Source: Lentibacillus sp. Marseille-P4043 (GTDB lineage: Bacteria > Bacillota > Bacilli > Bacillales > Amphibacillaceae). Taken from it: 64,000 bases of DNA. Position numbers and translations under genes: made by a program. Shown in pieces: positions 1-7,694 of the stretch; the first letter of the stretch is position 1; every line of letters begins with the position of its first letter. Below the pieces are notes generated by a model. That model did no database searches. It worked only from the letters and a program-made list of their open reading frames with translations, and was not told where the DNA came from. The stretch covers positions 2,143,353-2,207,352 of the forward strand of contig NZ_LT984884.1 in NCBI RefSeq assembly GCF_900258515.1. Reading direction: 5' to 3'.

Positions 1-233
1 GGTAGTAAATGCAAAACCAGTGGAGGAAATACGCGGAGACTCCTGGGGGAGGAAAGGCCTAGGTGAGACCCCGCAGTGCGTTAGCACGAGGAGGCTCAGC
101 AGCCGCCCCCGGAAAGCGTAGTGTATTTCCGGAACGGTGAAAGAGCAATTTTTAGTTATTACGCATTTTGTATATAAATCAACAAATGTTTTCAATAGGG
201 CGAGTAATCGCAGCCTCAATCTTAACAGTCTTT
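1..233. repeat. Composite intergenic repeat, copy A (cut by window edge)
   Basis: Non-coding, G+C-richer block carrying the family's signatures: GGAGACTCCTG, AGGCCTAGGTGAGACC, GAGGAGGCTCAGCAG, GGAAAGCGTAGTGTATTTCC. It ends in the outer tail that also follows copy F/G (AACAAATGTTTTC then GGCGAGTAATCGCAG). The shared run AGGCCTAGGTGAGACCCCGC reappears inverted near 7045-7065. The left part of the element lies outside the window. No plausible gene is present. Confidence 0.8.
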
Positions 234-376
234 AGGTTTATCGGAGTTGTAAATGCAATTATTAGAGGTATTCAAAGTTTGCTACAGCTAACTGTTTGAC
301 CTTATTTTATCGGTGCGAAAGTTGAATAACTATTAATAAACAAATACAAGATATATAAATTTTTTATTCATTTTTA

Positions 377-405
377 TTGCGAAATGTCAGAATTTAAATT
401 ATAAT
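377..405 (+). promoter_or_regulatory. SigA-type promoter of the leader/ncRNA candidate
   Basis: The -35 box TTGCGA (377-382) and the -10 box TATAAT (400-405) are separated by 17 bp. Predicted transcription starts near 412, about 200 bp ahead of fadN and directly upstream of a structured, non-coding stretch that ends in an intrinsic terminator. Confidence 0.6.
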
Positions 406-411
406 GTTAAA

Positions 412-570
412 CAGACGGATAGGGAACTATCTTTTATGGACACTTGGAGAAGTTAAAATTTCGGCTAGGAAAGGATTCCGACTGTAGCTGTTATTTTTAG
501 GAACCAGGTATTAGCGCACGACGATGAATCGATTACGCTTACACTTGGCAGTCACCAAGTTTTCTTTTTC
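412..570 (+). ncRNA. Candidate structured RNA (sRNA or attenuator leader) upstream of fadN
   Basis: The segment runs from a near-consensus promoter to an intrinsic terminator and has no start codon with a ribosome site. Visible helices are GATAG-GGAA-CTATC (418-431, GNRA-type loop), AGCG/CGCT (513-516 with 536-539) enclosing CGAT/ATCG (522-525 with 528-531), and the terminator stem ACTTGG/CCAAGT (543-548 with 555-560). A second ACTTGG copy at 442-447 could pair with the same CCAAGT, which would disrupt the terminator. That is the layout of a terminator/antiterminator switch. I do not recognise it as 6S, tmRNA, SRP RNA, T-box or a known riboswitch class. It may be an independent sRNA, because the fadN promoter/operator lies downstream of the terminator. 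Confidence 0.45.
543..570 (+). terminator. Intrinsic terminator upstream of fadN
   Basis: Six-base-pair stem ACTTGG/CCAAGT with a six-base loop, followed by TTTTCTTTTT. It ends the RNA candidate that starts near 412, just before the FadR-like operator. Confidence 0.65.
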
Positions 571-579
571 GCAATAAAA

Positions 580-597
580 TGAATGAGTATTCATTCA
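580..597. promoter_or_regulatory. FadR (YsiA)-type operator of the fadNAE operon
   Basis: TGAATGAGTATTCATTCA is an almost perfect palindrome and matches the B. subtilis FadR consensus (TGAATGAnTAnTCATTCA, from knowledge of that regulon). It sits 23 bp before the fadN start, overlapping the probable core promoter (weak TTTTTC at 565-570, 17 bp, TATTCA at 588-593). This predicts repression by a TetR-type FadR, relieved by long-chain acyl-CoA. Confidence 0.88.
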
Positions 598-619
598 AAA
601 TAAGATAGGGGGACAAATC

Positions 620-3019
620 ATGACTACAACGATCAAGCGTGCTGCAGTATTAGGATCTGGCGTTATGGGATCTGGGATTGCTGCTCACCTGGCTAATGTT
701 GGAATACCAACAATTATGCTCGATGTTGTACCAAGAGAATTGACAAAAGATGAAGAGAAAAAAGGCTTGACATTAGAAGATCGTGTGGTGCGAAACCGTA
801 TAGCCGCACAAAGCAAAAAGGCATTGTTAAAGCAAAAACCTTCCCCAATTTCAACGAAAGAAAGTCTTGATTTAATTGAAGTTGGCAATATGGATGATGA
901 TATGCAAAAACTTGCTGATGTGGATTGGATCATTGAAGTTGTTGTAGAACGATTGGATATTAAGAAACAGGTTTTCGCGAATGTAGATAAATACCGTAAA
1001 CCAGGAACAATTGTCAGCTCCAATACATCTGGAATTTCAGTTGAGGCAATGGCGGCAGATTGCTCAGAGGATTTCCGTAAACATTTTCTTGGAACACATT
1101 TTTTCAACCCGCCACGTTATTTGAAATTACTTGAGATTACACCAACAAAAGACACAGCTCCGGACGTATTGGCATTTATGAAAACATTTGGGGAAAATGT
1201 GCTCGGTAAAGGTGTAGTTGAAGCAAAGGATACACCAAACTTTATTGCTAACAGGATTGGTACATATGGCCTCTTAGTAACGGTGCAAAAGATGCTTGAG
1301 GGTGGCTATAGTGTCGGTGAAGTAGATTCTGTTACCGGACCAATGATTGGTCGTCCAAAGAGTGCAACATTCCGCACATTGGATGTCGTAGGGTTGGATA
1401 CATTTATTCATGTAGCCAAAAACGTCTATGATCAAGTTGAAGGAGCAGAAAAAGAAGTATTTGACGTACCTGACTTTATTTTGCAAATGCAAGAAAAAGG
1501 GTGGATCGGTGCGAAAGGCGGTCAAGGATTTTTCTTGAAGAAGAAAGATAAAAACGGCAGTACGATCTATGAGTTAAATCCAGAAACACTAGAATACGAG
1601 GATCGCAAAAAATTGAAAACGGCTGCAACTGAAATGGTCAAACAAGAAAAAGGTTCTCGCCGCAAATTGAAAGCGCTTGTATCAGCTAAAGGCGACAAAG
1701 CTGGAGATCTCGTTTGGTCCGTGATGAAGCCGGCATTGTTATATTCAGCTGAACTTGTTGGTGAAATCGCTGATGATATCGTATCCATTGATCAAGCAAT
1801 GAAATGGGGATTCGGTTGGGAACTTGGCCCATTTGAATCGTGGGATGCGATTGGTGTTCGTAAATCAGTAGAACGGATGCAAAAAGAAGGTGAAACGGTA
1901 CCAGGATGGGTACTTAAGCTACTTGAAAATGGTAATGAAACATTCTACAAAACAGAAAATGGTAATGTTTATTACTATGACAATGGCGAATATAAACAAC
2001 AGCAATTCAATAAAAAAGAGATTAACTTAAAACGATTAAAAGATGTTAATGGGGTCATTAAAAAGAATACGGGTGCTAGTTTAATAGATTTAGGTGATGG
2101 GGTTGCAGGACTTGAATTCCACTCACAAAGCAATGCAATTGGGCTTGATATCATTCAAATGGTTAATTTTGCATTAGAAGAAGTTAGCAAAAACTATGAA
2201 GGGCTTGTGATTGGAAACCAAGGTAAAAACTTCTGTGTCGGCGCAAACCTTGGCATGATGCTAATGGAAGCACAAGATGATAACTTTTTTGAACTGGATA
2301 TGGTTGTCCGCCAATTCCAGAACATGGGGCTAAATATTAAGTATTCCGATAAACCGGTCGTTACTGCGCCATTTAATATGACACTTGGCGGAGGTGCGGA
2401 GGTTTCATTACCGGCAGCTGCAATCCAAGCATCACCGGAAACATATATGGGACTTGTTGAATTTGGTGTAGGTCTTATCCCAGGTGGAGGCGGAACGAAG
2501 GAGCTTTACCTGAAGGAACTTCGTAATTTGCCAAAAGGCGTTACATTTGACTTATCAAAAATAGCGAATGACGTATTTGAAAAAGTTGCTACAGCTAAAG
2601 TGTCAACGTCAGCGGCTGAAGCACGTGAAAATGGATTCTTAAATAAAAACGATGCAATTAGTGTAAACCCAGATCATTTATTGCACGATGCGAAACAACG
2701 AGTACTTGCATTGGCAAATGCTGGTTATCAGGCACCTAAACAGGAGAAGGTACCAGTCGTTGGTGACCCAGGATATGCTGCAATGCTGCTTGGTGCAAAA
2801 TCACTGCAATTAAGCGGCTATGCATCAGACCATGACCTGAAAATTGCTGAGAAACTGGCTTATGTACTATCAGGTGGACGAATTAAAGAAGGTACATTGA
2901 TTGATGAACAAGTTATGCTTGATTTGGAACGTGAAGCCTTCTTAAGCTTAATTGGTGAACCAAAAACGCAAGCTAGGATGCAGCACATGCTAGTAAAAGG
3001 AAAGCCTTTACGTAATTAA
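620..3019 (+). CDS. fadN: 3-hydroxyacyl-CoA dehydrogenase / enoyl-CoA hydratase
   Basis: Bifunctional beta-oxidation enzyme: hydration of 2-enoyl-CoA and NAD-dependent oxidation of 3-hydroxyacyl-CoA. The N-terminal part has the dinucleotide-binding motif VLGSGVMGSGIAAHLA (residues ~10-25), followed by two 3-hydroxyacyl-CoA dehydrogenase C-terminal regions. The C-terminal part (~residues 480-680) is a crotonase fold with NFCVGANL and TLGGGAEVSLPAA. This dehydrogenase-first order is typical of FadN and opposite to E. coli FadB. The 799-residue length fits the family. ATG at 620 follows GATAGGGGG. It is the first gene of fadN-fadA-fadE and lies under the FadR-like operator. Confidence 0.95.
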   Translation: MTTTIKRAAVLGSGVMGSGIAAHLANVGIPTIMLDVVPRELTKDEEKKGLTLEDRVVRNRIAAQSKKALLKQKPSPISTKESLDLIEVGNMDDDMQKLADVDWIIEVVVERLDIKKQVFANVDKYRKPGTIVSSNTSGISVEAMAADCSEDFRKHFLGTHFFNPPRYLKLLEITPTKDTAPDVLAFMKTFGENVLGKGVVEAKDTPNFIANRIGTYGLLVTVQKMLEGGYSVGEVDSVTGPMIGRPKSATFRTLDVVGLDTFIHVAKNVYDQVEGAEKEVFDVPDFILQMQEKGWIGAKGGQGFFLKKKDKNGSTIYELNPETLEYEDRKKLKTAATEMVKQEKGSRRKLKALVSAKGDKAGDLVWSVMKPALLYSAELVGEIADDIVSIDQAMKWGFGWELGPFESWDAIGVRKSVERMQKEGETVPGWVLKLLENGNETFYKTENGNVYYYDNGEYKQQQFNKKEINLKRLKDVNGVIKKNTGASLIDLGDGVAGLEFHSQSNAIGLDIIQMVNFALEEVSKNYEGLVIGNQGKNFCVGANLGMMLMEAQDDNFFELDMVVRQFQNMGLNIKYSDKPVVTAPFNMTLGGGAEVSLPAAAIQASPETYMGLVEFGVGLIPGGGGTKELYLKELRNLPKGVTFDLSKIANDVFEKVATAKVSTSAAEARENGFLNKNDAISVNPDHLLHDAKQRVLALANAGYQAPKQEKVPVVGDPGYAAMLLGAKSLQLSGYASDHDLKIAEKLAYVLSGGRIKEGTLIDEQVMLDLEREAFLSLIGEPKTQARMQHMLVKGKPLRN

Positions 3020-3037
3020 AGAAGAGGGGGATGAAAG

Positions 3038-4213
3038 GTGAAGGAAGCAGTAATTGTTGCAGGTGCAAGAACCCCTGTAGGAAGAGCAAATAAAGGATCG
3101 TTAGCTAATTCAAGACCAGATGATCTAGCAGCATTAACGATTAAAGAAACGTTAAAACGTGCAGGAAATTATGATGGAAATATTGATGATGTCATTATCG
3201 GAACGGCAATGCCAGAAGCAGAGCAGGGAATGAACGTGGCACGAAATATCGCAGGACTCGCCGGTTTGCGGAATACTGTACCAGGAGTTACGATAAATCG
3301 CTACTGTTCTTCAGGATTGCAAAGTATCGCATTTGCTGCAGAACGAATAATGGTTGGAGCAAGTGACACGATGATTGCCGGCGGAACAGAATCGATGAGT
3401 TTGATTCCGATGGGTGGTCATGTTATCAAACCGAATTCCAAGCTTGTTCAAGATGCACCAGGATATTATATGGGCATGGGACACACGGCAGAAGAGGTAG
3501 CCAATCGATTTGGTATTTCCCGCGAAGAACAAGATGCTTTTGCTGTCCAAAGTCATGAACGAGCGGCAAAAGCCATTCAGGAGGGGAAATTTAAAGATGA
3601 AATTGTTCCAGTAGAAGTAGCGGAACGTGTTGTCGGCAAAAACAACAAAATAGAAGAAAAGTCATCCCTATTTGAAATGGATGAAGGTGTCCGCCCAGGC
3701 ACAACAATGGAGGTGCTTGCAAAACTTCGACCAGCATTTAATGTGAAAGGGTCTGTTACAGCGGGTAACTCCTCGCAAATGAGTGATGGCGCTGCATCTG
3801 TTCTATTAATGGACAGAGAAAAAGCAGAAGCAGAAGGACTAACACCACTTGTTAAATTCCGTTCCTTTGCAGTCGCTGGTGTAGAGCCGGAAATCATGGG
3901 CGTGGGTCCGATTGAAGCAGTACCGAAAGCACTAAAAATTGCCGGATTAGACCTTTCAGATATTGGACTTTTTGAACTGAATGAAGCATTCGCATCACAA
4001 TCCGTACGGGTCATTCAGGCTTTGGATCTGGACCCGAATATCGTCAATGTAAATGGTGGAGCCATAGCACTTGGCCATCCACTTGGTATGACAGGTACAA
4101 AATTAACGTTAAGTCTCATTCATGAAATGAAACGTCGTAACGTACAATATGGTGTTGTTACGATGTGTATCGGTGGCGGAATGGGTGCTGCTGGTGTATT
4201 TGAATTAATTTAA
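3038..4213 (+). CDS. fadA: Acetyl-CoA acyltransferase (3-ketoacyl-CoA thiolase)
   Basis: Performs the thiolytic last step of beta-oxidation, 3-ketoacyl-CoA plus CoA giving acetyl-CoA and a shortened acyl-CoA. Thiolase landmarks are present: nucleophilic cysteine in NRYCSSGLQSI (~residue 88), histidine in GGAIALGHPLGMTG, and second cysteine in VTMCIGGGMGAAG near the end. The 391-residue length is normal. The start is GTG at 3038 behind AGAGGGGG, 18 bp after the fadN stop, so the two genes are very probably co-transcribed. Confidence 0.95.
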   Translation: MKEAVIVAGARTPVGRANKGSLANSRPDDLAALTIKETLKRAGNYDGNIDDVIIGTAMPEAEQGMNVARNIAGLAGLRNTVPGVTINRYCSSGLQSIAFAAERIMVGASDTMIAGGTESMSLIPMGGHVIKPNSKLVQDAPGYYMGMGHTAEEVANRFGISREEQDAFAVQSHERAAKAIQEGKFKDEIVPVEVAERVVGKNNKIEEKSSLFEMDEGVRPGTTMEVLAKLRPAFNVKGSVTAGNSSQMSDGAASVLLMDREKAEAEGLTPLVKFRSFAVAGVEPEIMGVGPIEAVPKALKIAGLDLSDIGLFELNEAFASQSVRVIQALDLDPNIVNVNGGAIALGHPLGMTGTKLTLSLIHEMKRRNVQYGVVTMCIGGGMGAAGVFELI

Positions 4214-4294
4214 TCTAATCTATTTATCTGTCAGTATCAGGAATAAATCTTGATGCTGGCAGAACAAACTACTTTATGATAGAAAGGGACGTTA

Positions 4295-6082
4295 ATGATG
4301 AGCGATACAAAAGAAAAATTATTTAAAGGTGGAGCTTTTTTAGTAGAGGATTTAACTGCAAAAGACGTTATTACTCCAGAAGATTTTACTGATGAACACA
4401 AAATGATTGCTAAAACAACAGATGATTTCGTCTCAGGTGAAGTTTTACCTGTAATGGACAAATTGGAAAATCATGAATTTGGCTATTCGGTAGATTTGCT
4501 TAAAAAGGCTGGAGAGCTTGGACTATTAGGGGCGGATGTTCCGGAAGAATACGGTGGTCTAGCATTAGATAAAATTAGTTCATCGTTAATCACCGAAAAA
4601 TTTGCTCGCGCAGGCGGGTTCGCTATTTCACATGGAGCGCACGTAGGTATTGGTTCTCTGCCAATTGTATTTTTTGGGGATGATGAGCAAAAGGAAAAAT
4701 ATTTGCCAAAACTAGCAACAGGTGAGCTATTGGCTGCATATGCACTGACAGAGCCTTCTTCAGGATCTGACGCATTAGGCGCAAAAACAACTGCTAAATT
4801 AAATGAAGCTGGTACCCATTATATTCTAAATGGTGAAAAACAATGGATTACAAACTCCGCTTTTGCTGATGTTTTCGTTGTCTATGCAAAGATTGATGGC
4901 GAACATTTCTCCGCCTTTATTGTGGAACGTGAATTTCCAGGGGTTTCCACTGGTAATGAAGAAGATAAAATGGGAATCAAGAGTTCCTCAACTCGTACAT
5001 TGATTTTAGAAGATGCAGAAGTACCTGTTGAGAACTTATTAGGTGAAAAAGGCAAAGGACATAAAATTGCCTTTAATATTTTGAACGTGGGCCGTTATAA
5101 ATTAGCAATCGGTGGTGTCGGTAGTTCAAAACGTGGAATTGAAGTAGCGACAAAATATGTGAATGAACGTAAGCAGTTCAATACACCAATTTCCAGCTTT
5201 TCGTTGACGCAAGAGAAGCTAGCTACAATGGCTGCAAGAACATATGCAAATGAAAGTGCTGTTTACCGTACAGTTGGATTGTTTGAACAACGGATGGGAG
5301 CATTATCCGATGAACAATTAAAAGATGGTCGTGAAGTGGCAAAAGCGATTGCAGAATACCAAATCGAGTGTTCACTCAATAAATTCTCTGCTTCTGAATG
5401 TCTTGATTATGTTTCCGATGAGGCATTACAAATGCATGGTGGCTACGGATTCATGGAAGAGTATGAAGTAGCAAGAGCATACCGTGACTCACGTATCAAT
5501 CGCATTTTTGAAGGAACAAACGAAATAAACCGCTTGATTGTACCAGGAACATTGCTGAAAAAGGCAATGAAAGGTGAATTACCATTACTGCAAAAAGCAC
5601 AAAGCTTGCAAGAAGAGCTTATGATGATGATGCCAGAAGAAGTAAGCGATGAAACGTTGGAACAAGAGAAATATCTATTAAGAAATGCGAAGAAAATGGT
5701 CTTGCTTGGTGCAGGGCTTGCAGCACAGAAATATATGCAGAAGCTAGAAAATGAACAAGAAATTCTAGTGAACCTTGCTGATATGACAAATGAAGTGTAC
5801 AACATGGAAGCGGCTATTCTTCGTACGGAAAAAGCGATTAATAAATCTGGTGAAGAGAAGAACAAACAAAAACTACTTTACACACAAGTATATGTCCAAG
5901 AAGCTTTCAACCAAATCGAAGCCGATGCAAAAGAAACGTTGATTGCTGTTGAGTCTGGTGACACATTACGCATGATGCTTTCATCATTACGTAAATTAAC
6001 ACGCCATACGCCAACAAATGTTATTGCAAAGAAACGCGAAATTGCAGCAGGTATTATTGAGGAAGAAAAATATTACGTTTAA
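4295..6082 (+). CDS. fadE: Acyl-CoA dehydrogenase
   Basis: FAD-dependent enzyme for the first oxidation step of beta-oxidation (acyl-CoA to trans-2-enoyl-CoA). It shows the acyl-CoA dehydrogenase signatures ALTEPSSGSDA and LQMHGGYGFMEEYEVAR, with EGTNEINRLIVPGT near residue 410. A C-terminal extension of ~170 residues is typical of the ~590-residue YusJ/FadE subgroup. Two adjacent ATGs (4295, 4298) follow AGAAAGGGA; the second has slightly better spacing. It is the last gene of the fad operon and is followed by a strong terminator. Confidence 0.94.
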   Translation: MMSDTKEKLFKGGAFLVEDLTAKDVITPEDFTDEHKMIAKTTDDFVSGEVLPVMDKLENHEFGYSVDLLKKAGELGLLGADVPEEYGGLALDKISSSLITEKFARAGGFAISHGAHVGIGSLPIVFFGDDEQKEKYLPKLATGELLAAYALTEPSSGSDALGAKTTAKLNEAGTHYILNGEKQWITNSAFADVFVVYAKIDGEHFSAFIVEREFPGVSTGNEEDKMGIKSSSTRTLILEDAEVPVENLLGEKGKGHKIAFNILNVGRYKLAIGGVGSSKRGIEVATKYVNERKQFNTPISSFSLTQEKLATMAARTYANESAVYRTVGLFEQRMGALSDEQLKDGREVAKAIAEYQIECSLNKFSASECLDYVSDEALQMHGGYGFMEEYEVARAYRDSRINRIFEGTNEINRLIVPGTLLKKAMKGELPLLQKAQSLQEELMMMMPEEVSDETLEQEKYLLRNAKKMVLLGAGLAAQKYMQKLENEQEILVNLADMTNEVYNMEAAILRTEKAINKSGEEKNKQKLLYTQVYVQEAFNQIEADAKETLIAVESGDTLRMMLSSLRKLTRHTPTNVIAKKREIAAGIIEEEKYYV

Positions 6083-6088
6083 TAAATA

Positions 6089-6127
6089 CAAAAGTCCTTG
6101 TTTTGAATAGTAACAAGGACTTTTGTT
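6089..6127. terminator. Bidirectional terminator, fadE / Uma2 gene
   Basis: Perfect 11-bp stem AAAAGTCCTTG / CAAGGACTTTT with T-runs on both strands. It lies between convergent fadE and the minus-strand gene ending at 6126. Confidence 0.9.
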
Positions 6128-6737
6128 AATTTTTTATATCCGGAATGTTATTCATAATTTCTTCCATAGTGAATGAGATACATGGAATGTTTGGCGATGT
6201 TACAATATCATCATGTTGAAAAACATTTATTATGGTGTATTGTTCGTTTTGAAGGGCATATTGTTCGAACATGCCGCTTGTAGGTTCCACGATCCAATAT
6301 TCCGGGATTTTGTAGCGTGCGTAGGTTTCCAATTTATCAATTTTATCACGCTTTAATGTTGATGGTGATAAAATTTCGACAACAAGATCTGGTGCCCCTT
6401 CAATCCCCCGATTGCGTAAAATATCGACACGATTTCTGTGTAAAAGTATAAGATCTGGTTGACGAACTTCTTCAGGAGAGAGAATGACATCAACAGGTGC
6501 ATATAAAATAATATAATCCGACTCGCAGCTACGAGCAATTGATTTTTGCATTTGATAACTAATTAATTGATGTGTAACTGTTGGGGCAGGACTTATTAAT
6601 TCTAATTGTCCGTTTACCAGTTCGTATCGATTCTCATCATCGATCGAAGCATAATCTTCATATGTGAGGTTACTTTCTTTGATGACGTCTTTACATTTGT
6701 TCCCTTTATTGAAATATTTCTCTCCCAATCCAAACAC
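6126..6737 (-). CDS. Uma2 family endonuclease-like protein (DUF820, PD-(D/E)XK fold)
   Basis: Uma2/DUF820 proteins have a restriction-endonuclease-like fold; cellular roles are mostly unknown. Visible family motifs are ENRYELVNGQLELISP, VRQPDLILLH and GAPDLVVEILSPST, the last holding the D...ExL core of the active site. A downstream K in KRDKIDKLETYARYKIPEYWIV completes the usual pattern. The GTG start at 6737 has no strong ribosome site and the first ~20 residues are atypical, so the N-terminus is uncertain. It is a single gene facing the fad operon, absent from the corresponding B. subtilis interval, and therefore probably accessory. Confidence 0.82.
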   Translation of the reverse strand: MFGLGEKYFNKGNKCKDVIKESNLTYEDYASIDDENRYELVNGQLELISPAPTVTHQLISYQMQKSIARSCESDYIILYAPVDVILSPEEVRQPDLILLHRNRVDILRNRGIEGAPDLVVEILSPSTLKRDKIDKLETYARYKIPEYWIVEPTSGMFEQYALQNEQYTIINVFQHDDIVTSPNIPCISFTMEEIMNNIPDIKN

Positions 6738-6942
6738 CTACTTTTAAAGGTTTAATAAGTAGTATAACATTGTTCTCGATTATCTACTATAAAAGATGAC
6801 GTTTTGAATGAATTTTATGATTATTTATCTCGATAGGCGGATCAAAAAAAAAAATGATATAACCTGCTCAACTCAATAACAATATTCAATACGCACACAT
6901 AAGATTAAAAGGATCTAGTATATAATTTTTCAATATACAAAA

Positions 6943-7448
6943 GATATAAAATGCGACGTAACTAGGAAATTCCTCTCCCGCCGTTCCGGAAATACACTTC
7001 GCTTTCCGCGGGCGGCTGCTGAGCCTCCTCGAGCTGGCGCTCTGCGGGGTCTCACCTAGGCCTCTCATCCCCGTCAGAAGGAAGGCCGACTAAAAGCGGG
7101 CTTTGCGCCCAACGTCGGCATACTCCTATGAAGGGGCATGTATACGGGCTGCTTGCGAGGAAGTATATGCTCTAATATTTCCCTGTAATCAAGCATTAAT
7201 AATTGTAATAATACGAGAAAGCCAACACTAGCGTAGGAAATACACGTAGACTCCTGCGGGAAAAGCAACAGCTGAAGATCCCGCAGGACAAGGAAAGCTT
7301 CGGCAGCGTTACATCGCACGCAGAAAAAGCGGTTTTCCTTTTTTCAAGGAAGTGCTTTTCTTCCGAGGAAGCTGAAGCATTGCCCGCGGAAAGCGAAGTG
7401 TATTTCCGGAGCGGCAATTTTGAATGCTATTACGTCGCATTTTATATT
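6943..7448. repeat. Composite inverted-repeat element, copy B+C
   Basis: Bounded by terminal inverted repeats: GATATAAAATGCGACGTAA at 6943-6961 and TTACGTCGCATTTTATATT at 7430-7448. The left half carries GAAATACACTTCGCTTTCC then GGCTGCTGAGCCTCCTCGAG; the right half carries GTAGACTCCTGCGGGA, CCGAGGAAGCTGAAGC and GGAAAGCGAAGTGTATTTCC, that is, the same modules in opposite orientation. A hairpin (GCCGAC 7085-7090 with GTCGGC 7114-7119) and a 41-bp stretch related to 38468-38508 lie in the middle. No credible gene is present; this accounts for most of the 950-bp gap before the MFS gene. Confidence 0.8.
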
Positions 7449-7661
7449 AAATGTGATTAATCCAAAGTCAACTTGAGCTGTGAATCTCCAGCTTCTCTCA
7501 TTCTATCAAAGCTTATTTGTCCATTTCACGCTGCGAAAGTTGAATAAGTTTTATCACCCCATATTTTACTTAATCGTAATTCATTATTTAATTTAAAAGG
7601 AGTTTATTGCTAAAGTTTCAATTTCTTCGTCCGTTCTCATACAACTTGTAATAAACCATTT

Positions 7662-7694
7662 AAACAAAAAAACTGGGCAAAAAGCGCCCAGTTT
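7662..7694 (-). terminator. Terminator of the MFS exporter gene
   Basis: Stem AAACTGGGC / GCCCAGTTT (7670-7678 with 7686-7694). On the minus strand it is followed by TTTTTTTG. It overlaps the stop codon of the exporter. Confidence 0.85.

Noticed and set aside
6886..7417. Three open frames of 60-81 codons on the minus strand, similar frames at 25175-25705 and 62970-63323
   Set aside because: They fall inside the composite repeats, follow the palindromic modules, lack ribosome sites and encode low-plausibility peptides.
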